Assembly: GCA_023460175.1 (NCBI GenBank)
Contig: JAEWRC010000132.1
Span: forward strand, 16,866 to 80,865
Direction: 5' to 3'
Length of the DNA: 64,000 bases
Source: Actinomycetes bacterium
GTDB lineage: Bacteria; Actinomycetota; Actinomycetes; Mycobacteriales; Mycobacteriaceae
The notes under the pieces are model-generated. The model had not been told where the DNA came from and did not search any database. It saw nothing but the letters and a program-made list of their open reading frames with translations. Made by a program: the position numbers and the translations under genes. How positions within the stretch are numbered: the first letter of the stretch is position 1; each line of letters opens with the position of its first letter. Below, in pieces: positions 18,055 through 26,011 of this stretch.

Positions 18055-18531
18055 ACTTCCTCCCTGGATCCCCGACTCCAGCGGTCTTGTGAAGACCGGC
18101 GTTGTCAACTTGAAGACGGTATCGACGCTGCGGCGGCCTGTCTCGGTTTTGGCGAGAATCGACGTACACATATTCGCCGATGTTGTTTACTGTGGGTGCC
18201 GATGCGATACATGTCGCCCGATAGCGTTATTGACGCCGAAGTCAGGTGTCACAATGGCTTTTCCGGCATGAGCCCGGTTCGCTGGCGGGGCAGGGCGCCG
18301 TTGGTTCATCGCCCCCGGCGTCGGTGCTTCGGGCTAGCCGCGACTGGCTACCGTGGTTAACTTAGCGCGGCCGTACCCGCAGCGAGTGTCGTCCCCATGA
18401 GGATGCTGCTGCCCCGTTCACAACCGGCCGCCCACAGGTCGACCCAGTGTAAGTGCGCGGTCGCGGGGCCGCCCCGTTATCCACGCACCGTGGCCCGGGC
18501 GTAACGATCTGCGGGTTCGATGCCGACCCCT
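18055..18531. other. Intergenic region upstream of the complete mce operon
   Basis: About 480 bp between the divergent yrbEA and the secreted-protein gene. No convincing gene, RNA or regulator gene is visible, unlike the first mce operon, which has its own TetR next door. It must contain the leftward mce promoter; no canonical -10/-35 pair stands out. A frame in line with yrbEA stays open to 18171 but lacks the coding pattern of the rest. Confidence 0.5.
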
Positions 18532-18537
18532 TAGTGT
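18532..18537 (+). promoter_or_regulatory. -10 hexamer of the secreted-protein gene (leaderless)
   Basis: TAGTGT matches the mycobacterial TANNNT -10 pattern and lies seven bases before GTG 18545. This spacing puts the expected transcription start on the start codon itself and favours 18545 over the in-frame GTG 18536, which overlaps the hexamer. Confidence 0.4.
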
Positions 18538-18544
18538 GAGCATC

Positions 18545-19081
18545 GTGTGGAGCAGAGTTGTTCTGGCAGGAGCAGGGGTGGCCGCGGCCGCCGCGATCGC
18601 GTCGCCGCTGTCGGCGTCGGCCGAACCCGCGCCGCCACCGCCGGCCATCCCGGACGTCAACGCGCTGCCGTTGGTGAGCCCCGTGGAGTACTCGGTGATG
18701 AACGACCGCTACTTCGCCTTCGGTACGCCCGACGGCCTGACCTGTGCCTTCGACCGCACCAACGGGGCCTACGGCTGCAGTGGGCCCATTCCGGCCGCAC
18801 CCGGTGGCGCCAACGTCGTCAGCGGGGGCGCTTTCGGCGCCCCGGGCTTCACCTCCGCGGCCCAGCCGATCTTCCAGAACCTGGGGCCGGTCAAGCAGTT
18901 GCCGCCGAACACCCGGATGAGCTTTCGCACCGTCAGCTGCACCACCGACGGCGTGGCCACCACGATGTGCGTCAACACCCAGGACCAGACCGGGTTCGTG
19001 CTGACGCCGTCGGGCAGCTTCGTGCTGTCCAGCAATCCACTGCTCGAGCGCCCCGAGGGCACCAACCCGTACGCCAACTGA
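18545..19081 (+). CDS. Secreted protein of unknown function, mycobacterial type
   Basis: A 178-aa exported protein. The N-terminus (VWSRVVLAGAGVAAAAAIAS, ending SASAEP) is a signal peptide with cleavage expected near residue 28. The mature chain has four cysteines (LTCAF, YGCSG, VSCTT, MCVNT) that could form two disulphides. An alternative GTG start lies at 18536, but the -10 spacing favours 18545. Function unknown. Confidence 0.8.
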   Translation: MWSRVVLAGAGVAAAAAIASPLSASAEPAPPPPAIPDVNALPLVSPVEYSVMNDRYFAFGTPDGLTCAFDRTNGAYGCSGPIPAAPGGANVVSGGAFGAPGFTSAAQPIFQNLGPVKQLPPNTRMSFRTVSCTTDGVATTMCVNTQDQTGFVLTPSGSFVLSSNPLLERPEGTNPYAN

Positions 19082-19105
19082 CCGCCGGCCAACTGACCGC
19101 CGCCC

Positions 19106-20131
19106 TCAGAAGCCCGAGCCGTGCACCTCGTGGCCGGGCTTCTCGGCGATCAGGCCGCGGTAGGCCTGCTCCACCGTGGAGCCGTGGTTGATGACACCGT
19201 CCACCTCGCGGGCGATCGGCATGCTCAGGCCGTACTGGTTGGCGAACTCCATGACGACGCTGGCGGCCTTGACCCCCTCGGCCACCTGATTCATCGCGGC
19301 GATGACCTCGTCGATGGATTTGCCCTGCCCGAGTTGCTCGCCGACGTGACGGTTGCGGCTGCGCTGGGAGGTGCAGGTGACGATCAGATCGCCCATGCCC
19401 GCCAGCCCGGCGAACGTGTCGCGCTGACCGCCGACGGCCTCGCCGAGCTTGGACATCTCGCGGATGGCGCGGGCCATCACCATGGCGCGGGTGTTCTCCC
19501 CGATGCCCAGCGAATAGCCCATGCCGACGGCGATGGCGTAGACGTTCTTCAGGGCGCCGGCCATCTCCACGCCGATCACGTCGTCGGTGGTGTAGGTGCG
19601 AAACCGCTTGGTGCGGAACAGCTTTGCCAGGTAGGCGGCCTGGCTCTGGTCGGGCATGGCCAACACCGCCGCGGCGGCGTAACCCTCGGCGACCTCGCGG
19701 GCGATGTTGGGGCCGGCGAGGATCCCGGCCGGATGCCCCGGCAGCACCTCCTCGACGATCTGGCTCATCCGCATGTTCGTGCCCTGCTCGAGGCCCTTGA
19801 CCAGCGATACCACCGGCACCCACGGCCGCAGCTCCTTGGCCAGCTCGCCCAGCACGCTGCGGAAGCCGTGCGAGGGCACGCCCATCACGATGACGTCGGC
19901 GGTGTTGGCCGCCTCGGAGAAGTCGTTGGTGGCGCGCAGCGATTCCGGCAACTCCACCTCGCCGCCGAGGTAATCGGTGTTGCGGTGGTGTTCATTGATG
20001 TCCTTGGCGGTGGCCTCCGAACGCACCCACTGCAGCGTCGGGCAGCGGCGGGCGCAGATCGCCGCGACCGTGGTTCCCCACGACCCTCCGCCCAGCACCA
20101 CAACCTTCGGTTGACGCAGATCTGAACCCAT
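19106..20131 (-). CDS. gpsA: NAD(P)-dependent glycerol-3-phosphate dehydrogenase
   Basis: A 341-aa enzyme that reduces dihydroxyacetone phosphate to sn-glycerol 3-phosphate for phospholipid synthesis. The N-terminal Rossmann motif GGGSWGT is at about residues 14-20. The catalytic lysine lies in GALKNVYAIAVG, and GPNIAREVAEG is also a family signature. In M. tuberculosis this position holds gpdA1 (Rv0564c). A TACCCT -10 hexamer (minus strand, 20144-20139) lies seven bases before the ATG, suggesting a leaderless transcript. Confidence 0.93.
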   Translation of the reverse strand: MGSDLRQPKVVVLGGGSWGTTVAAICARRCPTLQWVRSEATAKDINEHHRNTDYLGGEVELPESLRATNDFSEAANTADVIVMGVPSHGFRSVLGELAKELRPWVPVVSLVKGLEQGTNMRMSQIVEEVLPGHPAGILAGPNIAREVAEGYAAAAVLAMPDQSQAAYLAKLFRTKRFRTYTTDDVIGVEMAGALKNVYAIAVGMGYSLGIGENTRAMVMARAIREMSKLGEAVGGQRDTFAGLAGMGDLIVTCTSQRSRNRHVGEQLGQGKSIDEVIAAMNQVAEGVKAASVVMEFANQYGLSMPIAREVDGVINHGSTVEQAYRGLIAEKPGHEVHGSGF

Positions 20132-20138
20132 GCCGCTC

Positions 20139-20144
20139 AGGGTA
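20139..20144 (-). promoter_or_regulatory. -10 hexamer of gpsA (leaderless)
   Basis: On the minus strand TACCCT (TANNNT) is followed by seven bases and then the gpsA ATG, which would place the transcription start at the A of the start codon. No ribosome binding site fits in between. Confidence 0.4.
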
Positions 20145-20202
20145 TTGCCGGCCTTGCCCGTTGGCGGCGCTTTGCCAGGACCCAGCGGCGCGTCGGGTGC
20201 GG

Positions 20203-21714
20203 TTAGGCGCTCAGCGGGCTGCGGTGCGCGACGCGGCCGAAGATCATCGACTCCTCGATGCGGTCGAAGCGGTGGTCGATGGCGTCGGCGAAGAAGTTCT
20301 GCCGCACGTTCCAGGGCCGCTTGGTGCCCGACTTCGGCAGCGCGTGCGGGGAGCGCTGCACGTAGCCGGCGTTGATGTCCCACGACAGCTTCTCGGGCAT
20401 CGGCTCGTCGCCGAGGTGCGGATAGGCGTGGGTGTAGCCGTGGGCGTCCATGAAGGCCACCAGCTTGGCGAACTGTTCGGCGGTCATGTCGGCACGCAGC
20501 GTCCAGGAGGCGTTGGTGTAGCCCAGGCACCAGGCCAGGTTGGGCACATCCTCGAGCATGTGCGCCTTGTAGGCGTAGCGGTCCTGCGGTTTGATCTCGT
20601 TGCCGTCCAGGCTGATTCGAACCCCGCCCAACGCCTGCAGCTGCAGGCCGGTGGCGGTGGCCACGATGTCGGCGGTGAGGTGCTGGCCGGATTTCAGCCA
20701 GATGCCGGTGGCGTCGAAGCGGTCGATGTGGTCGGTGATGATCTCCACCGTGCCGGCCGAGACCGCGTTGAACAGATCGCCGTCGGCGTCGAGGCACAGC
20801 CGCTGATCCCACGGGTTGTAGCGCGGCTTGAAGTGCACGTCGACCGGATACCCGCCGGGCAGGCTGGCGGTCGCGCGGCGGCGGATGAACCCGCGCATCA
20901 TGGCGGGGAACTTGCGCGACAGGAACCAGACGACGCCCTCGAACAGGGCGGCGAACCAGCGCGCGAACCAGTGCGAGAACTTGCGCGGGGCGAAGTTACG
21001 CACGAACTGGACCAGCCGGTTGACCCGCTTACCCGGGAACACGTAGGTCGGCGAGCGCTGCAGCATGACGACCTTGGCCGCGCGTTGGGCCAACGCCGGC
21101 ACCAGCGTGACCGCCGTGGCGCCGCTGCCGATCACCACGATCCGCTTGTCGGTGTAGTCGAGGTCCTCGGGCCAGTGCTGCGGGTTGGCGACGACGCCCT
21201 CGAACTTGTCGATGCCGGGGAACTCCGGGACGTAGGGCTCGTCGTAGTTGTAGTAGCCGCTGCCGAAGAACAGGAAGCGGGCCTGGAAGGACTTGGTGGC
21301 GCCGCCCTGGTCGACCTGCACGGTCCAGGTGTCGGTGGTCGAATCCCAGTTGGCGCTGCGCACGTAGGAGCCGAACCGGATGTGGCTGTCGATGCGGTGC
21401 TTGGCGGCGAAGTCGATGAGGTAGTTGCGGATGTCCGCGCCGTCGGCGACGCCGTCGCGGTGCGTCCAGGGCTCGTACGGGAAGCTCAGCGTGAAGATCG
21501 AGCTGTCCGAGCGGACCCCGGGGTAGCGGAACAGATCCCAGGTGCCGCCGATCTGGTCGCGACGCTCCAAGATGACGTAGCGTGCGCCCGGGTTCCGCTC
21601 GGTCAGGCGGTAGGCGGCGCCGAGGCCGGAGATCCCGGCGCCGATGATGACCACGTCGAACTGTTCGGTGTTGCCGCCGGTGTCGACCTGGGATTCGTGC
21701 TCGACCGTCGTCAT
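20203..21714 (-). CDS. Flavin-dependent monooxygenase of the Baeyer-Villiger/EthA type
   Basis: A 503-aa class B flavin monooxygenase. The FAD-binding GAGISG is at about residues 25-30 and the NADPH-binding VIGSGATAVTL is in the middle. The BVMO fingerprint FxGxxxHxxxW appears as FEGVVANPQHWP, so the expected His is Asn, although a His follows three residues later. Position matches Rv0565c. The start at 21714 is chosen because homology-like sequence begins there; an in-frame ATG lies upstream at 21765. Confidence 0.85.
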   Translation of the reverse strand: MTTVEHESQVDTGGNTEQFDVVIIGAGISGLGAAYRLTERNPGARYVILERRDQIGGTWDLFRYPGVRSDSSIFTLSFPYEPWTHRDGVADGADIRNYLIDFAAKHRIDSHIRFGSYVRSANWDSTTDTWTVQVDQGGATKSFQARFLFFGSGYYNYDEPYVPEFPGIDKFEGVVANPQHWPEDLDYTDKRIVVIGSGATAVTLVPALAQRAAKVVMLQRSPTYVFPGKRVNRLVQFVRNFAPRKFSHWFARWFAALFEGVVWFLSRKFPAMMRGFIRRRATASLPGGYPVDVHFKPRYNPWDQRLCLDADGDLFNAVSAGTVEIITDHIDRFDATGIWLKSGQHLTADIVATATGLQLQALGGVRISLDGNEIKPQDRYAYKAHMLEDVPNLAWCLGYTNASWTLRADMTAEQFAKLVAFMDAHGYTHAYPHLGDEPMPEKLSWDINAGYVQRSPHALPKSGTKRPWNVRQNFFADAIDHRFDRIEESMIFGRVAHRSPLSA

Positions 21715-21793
21715 GGAAGACCCTCTCGCGGTGTGCTCTTCGTCACTGCCCACGATAGGCATCAACCCACCGGTTGACCAGCGGCCCGCGGAG

Positions 21794-22285
21794 TCAGCGG
21801 TAGTTGACGAACTGCAGCGCGACCTCGAGGTCGGCGCCCTTGAGCAGCGCGATCACGGCCTGCAGATCGTCGCGCTTCTTGGAGCTGACCCGGACCTCCT
21901 CACCCTGGATCTGCGCCTTGACGCCCTTGGGCCCCTCGTCGCGGATGAGCTTCGTGATCTTCTTGGCGTTCTCGGAGTCGATGCCCTGCTTGAGGGAGCC
22001 CGTCAGCCGGTAGGTCTTGCCGCTGGCCTGCGGCTCGCCGGCGTCGAACGCCTTCATCGAGATATCGCGGCGGACCAGCTTCTCCTTGAAGACGTCGACC
22101 GCGGCCTTGAGGCGCTCCTCGGTGGAGCTGACCAGCTCGATGGCCTCCTCGCCCTTCCAGGCGATGGTGGTGTCGGTGCCCCGGAAGTCGAAGCGGGTCG
22201 CCAGTTCCTTGGCCGCCTGGTTCAGCGCGTTGTCCACCTCCTGACGATCGACCTTGCTCACGACGTCGAACGATGAATCCGCCAT
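21794..22285 (-). CDS. YajQ-family nucleotide-binding protein
   Basis: A 163-aa protein with the family N-terminus MADSSFDVVSKVDRQEVDNALNQA and two alpha/beta repeats. YajQ proteins bind nucleotides and, in some bacteria, cyclic di-GMP. It corresponds to Rv0566c by sequence and neighbours. It reads away from tRNA-Tyr. Confidence 0.92.
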   Translation of the reverse strand: MADSSFDVVSKVDRQEVDNALNQAAKELATRFDFRGTDTTIAWKGEEAIELVSSTEERLKAAVDVFKEKLVRRDISMKAFDAGEPQASGKTYRLTGSLKQGIDSENAKKITKLIRDEGPKGVKAQIQGEEVRVSSKKRDDLQAVIALLKGADLEVALQFVNYR

Positions 22286-22327
22286 TGGATGCCATCCCCT
22301 CTCACTCGGTGGTGTCCCGTTTTCGTG

Positions 22328-22356
22328 TTGGGTACATCCTCGTTGTACCCTGCTAG
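22328..22356 (+). promoter_or_regulatory. Candidate tRNA-Tyr promoter with inverted repeat
   Basis: TTGGGT (22328-22333) and TGCTAG (22351-22356) are spaced by 17 bp, a reasonable -35/-10 pair about 46 bp before the tRNA. The interval also contains the inverted repeat GGGTAC-N9-GTACCC (22330-22350). Confidence 0.35.
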
Positions 22357-22402
22357 TCGCACCAACCCGGGTGCAGGTCTGGCCCGGGCGTGGCGCACAC
22401 CC

Positions 22403-22488
22403 GGCAGGTTGCCCGAGCGGCCAATGGGAGCGGACTGTAAATCCGTCGGCTTACGCCTACAGTGGTTCGAATCCACTACCTGCCACCA
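22403..22488 (+). tRNA. tRNA-Tyr (GTA)
   Basis: The acceptor strands GGCAGGT and ACCTGCC pair, the anticodon loop reads CTGTAAA with GTA as anticodon, a long variable arm is present as expected for tRNA-Tyr, and the T arm has GGTTCGAATCC. The CCA end is encoded (22486-22488). Confidence 0.95.
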
Positions 22489-22491
22489 TGG

Positions 22492-22517
22492 TCAGGCCCC
22501 CTTTCGAGGGGGCCTGA
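22492..22517 (+). terminator. Hairpin terminator after tRNA-Tyr
   Basis: TCAGGCCCCC and GGGGGCCTGA form a perfect 10-bp stem around a six-base loop, followed by a short T-rich stretch (TTTGGTTT). It begins four bases after the tRNA CCA end. Confidence 0.8.
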
Positions 22518-22693
22518 TTTGGTTTGTGGGGGCTTCCGCTCCCCAGGGTTGACATGTTGTACCCATCGCGCGAGTAGGCCCGCGAACAAGTCATCCCTCG
22601 GCGAGTGGCAGCTGTGCGGCGACACTCATACTGCTTCGAAACCGGGCCGGGCCACTACTCGCTCTATCTCCCGGACTACTGAGCGTGCGGTGG

Positions 22694-23059
22694 TCACGCC
22701 CTACCTCCGGGCCCAGTGGGCTCCATCGCCCGCAACCGCTGGGTGACCCGCAACGTCACTGCCTCCAACTGCGACGCCATCCCGGCCAGGTCTGAAGGTT
22801 CGAACTCGCTTTCCGCGATCAGCTTCAACAACTGCTCACGTGCAACCGTGGACGACGGCAAGCCCCGCCTCTTCGCGATCTGCTCGATGGCCTCGAACTC
22901 CTCCGGGTTCAACCGGACCTGCAGCACCTTGGACCGGGCCCGGCCGGGACGGCTGACCTTGACGTGCGGAGGGGTCGGACGATCGGTTTGGTCAGCCTCG
23001 GCGGCCTCGATCTCGTCGGCTTCGGCCAGGGCCTGCTCGAGCCGTTTACCCATGGTCAT
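22694..23059 (-). CDS. Putative RHH-type antitoxin (partner of the 23056-23328 gene)
   Basis: A 121-aa basic/acidic protein. Residues of about 55-90 (SKVLQVRLNPEEFEAIEQIA, then KRRGLPSSTVAREQLLKLI) form a ribbon-helix-helix DNA-binding pattern as in CopG/BrnA antitoxins. The N-terminus is acidic and likely helical. Its start ATG 23059 overlaps the stop of the upstream gene (ATGA), and ATG 23053 is an alternative. The toxin-first, overlapping order resembles brnT-brnA. Assignment is by motif and gene order. Confidence 0.65.
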   Translation of the reverse strand: MTMGKRLEQALAEADEIEAAEADQTDRPTPPHVKVSRPGRARSKVLQVRLNPEEFEAIEQIAKRRGLPSSTVAREQLLKLIAESEFEPSDLAGMASQLEAVTLRVTQRLRAMEPTGPGGRA

Positions 23060-23328
23060 TCCTGCCTTTCGTATTTGCGAGAGTCGGTGTCGTTCGACGG
23101 CCACGCGTTGATTCCATATACCGTGTCGGCCTCTTCGACGGTGATAACGGTGACGAGCGCGCCGAATGACGGCGAGTATCCGATGGTTCGGATGCTAACG
23201 CCGGATTTGCTGGCGGGGTCGGGATTCTGGACCAGACGCGCTGGGTCTGTAAGCGCCTCGTCGGCTATCGCCGGCGTCATGCTTCGCTTGGCGATGTACT
23301 CGCCTCGCTTGGTCCAGTCGACGGCCAT
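23056..23328 (-). CDS. Putative BrnT-like toxin
   Basis: A 90-aa protein beginning MAVDWTKRGEYIAKRSMTPA and ending in a charged INAWPSNDTDSRKYERQE. The layout (an EAL..DP helix, two beta strands around RTIGYSPSFGALVTVITV, then a charged C-terminal helix) resembles the small RelE-superfamily fold of BrnT. Active-site residues cannot be fixed by eye. Minus-strand TACACT lies six bases before the ATG, so the message may be leaderless. An upstream in-frame start would add 15 residues. Toxicity is inferred from context. Confidence 0.55.
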   Translation of the reverse strand: MAVDWTKRGEYIAKRSMTPAIADEALTDPARLVQNPDPASKSGVSIRTIGYSPSFGALVTVITVEEADTVYGINAWPSNDTDSRKYERQE

Positions 23329-23336
23329 GCTGTGAG

Positions 23337-23357
23337 TGTATTTGAAAATGTAATACA
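23337..23357. promoter_or_regulatory. Inverted repeat at the toxin-antitoxin promoter
   Basis: TGTATT (23337-23342) and AATACA (23352-23357) form an inverted repeat with a nine-base spacer, overlapping the minus-strand -10 hexamer of the toxin gene (23340-23335). The place and symmetry fit an operator for RHH-antitoxin autoregulation. Confidence 0.5.
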
Positions 23358-23489
23358 GAAAAAGGCGCGGCAAGCGTTTGTGGATAAATCTTCAGCCGAG
23401 GTCGCCGGACACTCGAACAGCCGCCGAGATCGATGAAATGCCGGACTGCCTTCGCGGACCGGCCCGAGCTCACCCTTGGATGGCCAGCA

Positions 23490-23797
23490 TCAGTGCCGAG
23501 CGTTGACCGGCGTGAGCCGGGCCATTCCGCGTAGGACCCACGGTGTCCGCCGGGCCATTATCGCGATGGCGCGGTCCGACCGGCGCATCGCGGTTCGCGG
23601 CCCCGGCGTGGGGATCGAGGCCAATTCCGCCTCGACCGACCCCACCCGCGCACCATGTGGGTCGACCGCCAGCAGTCGCCAGGTGCCCGGCACCCCGCGC
23701 AACCGAAGCGGTGCAGCACCGCCCGCCACCGCTCGTCGCCCGTGGCGGCGGCACGTTGGCTGAGATCACCGCAGGCTGCGTATGCGGTTTCCGCCAC
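23490..23797 (-). pseudogene. Possible frameshifted small gene, unrecognised
   Basis: Two minus-strand frames look coding in turn. From 23797 a frame reads MAETAYAACGDLSQRAAATG and then DERWRAVLHRFG. From about 23700 a different frame reads LRGVPGTWRLLAVDPHGARV and on to NARH with a stop at 23490. Joined, they would give one protein of roughly 100 aa, so a frameshift near 23700 is possible. Each piece alone could also be a short gene or chance. No function recognised. Confidence 0.25.
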
Positions 23798-23844
23798 GCT
23801 GTCGAGCGTACTGCCGGGGGGTGCTACGAGCGATGGCTTCGGCG

Positions 23845-25329
23845 CTACTCGGTCGGCCTGTCCAGCGCGGCCATCCGCTTGTCGATCCAGCGATGCACGG
23901 ACTCCACGGCCTCGCGCAGCTCCTGCTCGCTGAGGCCGTCGCCGGTCGGCACGGTCGCGGCGATCGCGTCCAGGCGGGTGTGGGCGTGCCCGCCGGCGTA
24001 CATCTGCTCGTAGAGCTCCCAGTACGCCTCGTCGTAGGTCTCGGCCCAGACCTTCGAGGCCAGGAACTTGTCCTTGAGTTGGTTGCCGCCCAGCGGCGGC
24101 CGGTCACCCTTGCCGTCGCCGTCGACGCCGGGCGGTGGACCGGCGCCCTCCGGGATCTTGAGCTCGACCTTGTCGTGCGGGGCCGTCGCGGCGTCGCCGA
24201 CCATCGCCAGGTTGAGATCCCAAGAGACCACGGTGATCTTCTTGGTCGCCAGGTCGTACCAGAGGTAATAGTTCTGGCCCGGCCCGCCCATGTCGTCGGC
24301 GTTGACCAACAGGTTCTGGGTGGCCACGTAGCGGGCAAGCGATTCGGCATCGACCCAGTCGGCCAGCCGGGCGTCGAACTCGTCCTGATCGGCGTCCTGC
24401 AGCCACTCGACGAAGTTGATGATCGGCTGCAGGTTGCCGCTGTCGGCGGCGTTGATCTGCTTGAACTGGTGGGCGTACTGGGACTGATCGGTGCCGACGA
24501 ACTCGAGGCGTGACTTCGCGTCGGCCTTGTACAGATAGCCGTCGGAGTCGAACAGCCCGTTGGCGTAGGCGTCGTCGGGGTGCTCCAACAGCAGCCGGGT
24601 GGTGCTCTGCCCGTTGAAGGTATAGGTGGCGTACGCGTAGCGCTGCGTGGGTTGGCCCGAATCGGCGGTCAACGACAACGCCAGCGCCTCGTTGAGGACC
24701 GGTGCGCCGGGGCGTACCGACAGCTCGGTGAGGCCCTGATAGCCGCGCCCGGCGGCGTTTTCGTTGAAGCTGATCAGCAACGGCAACGACGTCGGGTCGT
24801 CGGCCGAGGCGGCCATCGACATCATCGTCTTCATGAACTCGTCTGGCATGGGCGGCTTTCCGGATCCGCCGGGCCCGCCGGGCCCGCCGGGCGGGCCACC
24901 CGGGCCACCGGGGCCGGGTGGTCCCTCGCCGCGCAGGCCCATCAGCGTCGAGTTGCCCTTCAGTCGCACAGCCACATCGCTGATCGGGGTGCCGTCGAGG
25001 GTGATGTCCGCGCTCACCCACTTCTTGGCGCCGTCGTTCACATACGCCGAGACCATGTCGTGGTACTCCGCGTCGGTGAGCTCGACGGTCAGGGTGTGCG
25101 GCACCGTGGCGTCGAACAGATCCACAGTGCCGGTGATGTTCTCGGTGATCGGCGAGGCCAGCACGGTGATGTCCCCGGTGACATACGGGCGGATGGTGGT
25201 CTGGCCGAAGGCCGTCATCAGGCCGACGGTGGCCACCACCAGCAACGCCAACAACTTCCAGTGCTGACGCAGTCGGGTCGGGATCCGGTGGACGAACCGC
25301 CGGCGTGGCTCAGATGTCGGTCTGGTCAT
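23845..25329 (-). CDS. CotH kinase-family protein with collagen-like insert
   Basis: A 494-aa protein with an N-terminal membrane anchor (about residues 25-45) and an extracytoplasmic CotH domain. CotH proteins are atypical kinases that phosphorylate spore coat proteins in Bacillus; in actinobacteria their substrates are unknown. The visible family signatures are VRLKGNSTL, SFNENAAGRGYQGLTELSVR, YLYKAD, and VSWDLNLA with its metal-binding Asp. A Gly/Pro-rich insert at about residues 136-156 interrupts the N-terminal part. It overlaps the upstream DUF4956 gene by 20 bases and is the last gene of a three-gene operon. Confidence 0.85.
   Translation of the reverse strand: MTRPTSEPRRRFVHRIPTRLRQHWKLLALLVVATVGLMTAFGQTTIRPYVTGDITVLASPITENITGTVDLFDATVPHTLTVELTDAEYHDMVSAYVNDGAKKWVSADITLDGTPISDVAVRLKGNSTLMGLRGEGPPGPGGPGGPPGGPGGPGGSGKPPMPDEFMKTMMSMAASADDPTSLPLLISFNENAAGRGYQGLTELSVRPGAPVLNEALALSLTADSGQPTQRYAYATYTFNGQSTTRLLLEHPDDAYANGLFDSDGYLYKADAKSRLEFVGTDQSQYAHQFKQINAADSGNLQPIINFVEWLQDADQDEFDARLADWVDAESLARYVATQNLLVNADDMGGPGQNYYLWYDLATKKITVVSWDLNLAMVGDAATAPHDKVELKIPEGAGPPPGVDGDGKGDRPPLGGNQLKDKFLASKVWAETYDEAYWELYEQMYAGGHAHTRLDAIAATVPTGDGLSEQELREAVESVHRWIDKRMAALDRPTE
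24866..24925 (-). repeat. Gly-Pro coding repeat inside the CotH gene
   Basis: A run of nine-base-like units built from GGGCCCGCC and relatives encodes a GPGGPGG-type collagen-like tract between the two halves of the CotH domain. Low-complexity GC repeats like this may vary in length between strains. Confidence 0.6.
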
Positions 25330-25987
25330 AACCGGTCAGCACCGTCACCCGCTGCCCGCTGTTGACCGCGCCCAGCGCGGCGATCAGCTCGCCGGCCTTG
25401 CGGCCCTTCTTCAGTTGCGCGGTGTAGTAGAGCTCGTTGAGCGCCCCGGCACGGGTGGATTCCGTTGACACCAGCTCGAACTCGGAACAGAACTCGATCA
25501 GCACATCCTCGACCCGGGCGGTGTATTCGGGCTCCGGTGGGACCTGGACCTTGACCACCTGGCGCTGCACGTCCAGGGAGAACCAGTTGAACCGGTACAT
25601 GATGACCAGCACCAGGCACACCACCACCGTCGCGACCGCGGCCAGCAGGTAGAACCGCGTGCCGGTGGTCATGCCGATGGCCATCGCGAGGAAAACGAAG
25701 CCGACGTCACGAGTTTCCTTGATGGCGTTGCGGAATCGGATCACCGACAGCGCGCCCACCAGAGCGAACGCGCGGGCGATGTTCGAGCCGACCACCAGCA
25801 TGATCACCGAGATCACCATGCAGACCATCACCAGGGTCTGCACGTAGGACTGGCTGTAGGACACGTTCTTGTGGGTGTAGCGGTAGACCCAGCCGATGAT
25901 CGACGCCAGCACGAACGAGAGTGCCAGCGAAGCGGCGACGTCGAACACGGTGAACGTCCCGCTGAGGTCCTGCAGGTCGATGGTCAT
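25310..25987 (-). CDS. DUF4956 membrane protein
   Basis: A 225-aa protein with four or five membrane helices in the first 145 residues and a soluble C-terminal domain of about 80 residues. The conserved DUF4956 stretch is in GALSVIRFRNAIKETRDVGF. Members are usually found beside VTC-domain polyphosphate polymerases, as here. The gene lies 24 bp downstream of the VTC gene and overlaps cotH. Its role is unknown; a membrane partner or channel for the VTC enzyme is a common guess. Confidence 0.85.
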   Translation of the reverse strand: MTIDLQDLSGTFTVFDVAASLALSFVLASIIGWVYRYTHKNVSYSQSYVQTLVMVCMVISVIMLVVGSNIARAFALVGALSVIRFRNAIKETRDVGFVFLAMAIGMTTGTRFYLLAAVATVVVCLVLVIMYRFNWFSLDVQRQVVKVQVPPEPEYTARVEDVLIEFCSEFELVSTESTRAGALNELYYTAQLKKGRKAGELIAALGAVNSGQRVTVLTGYDQTDI

Positions 25988-26011
25988 GGAATTCCTTTGC
26001 GGAGATAGGGA

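Noticed and set aside
22286..22402. Coding frame between yajQ and tRNA-Tyr
   Set aside because: Short open frames cross this stretch on both strands but run into the tRNA and lack coding pattern; it is better read as promoter DNA.
22403..23800. Prophage or integrative element at tRNA-Tyr
   Set aside because: No integrase, no phage genes and no repeat of the tRNA 3' end were seen; only the toxin-antitoxin pair and a doubtful fragment are present.
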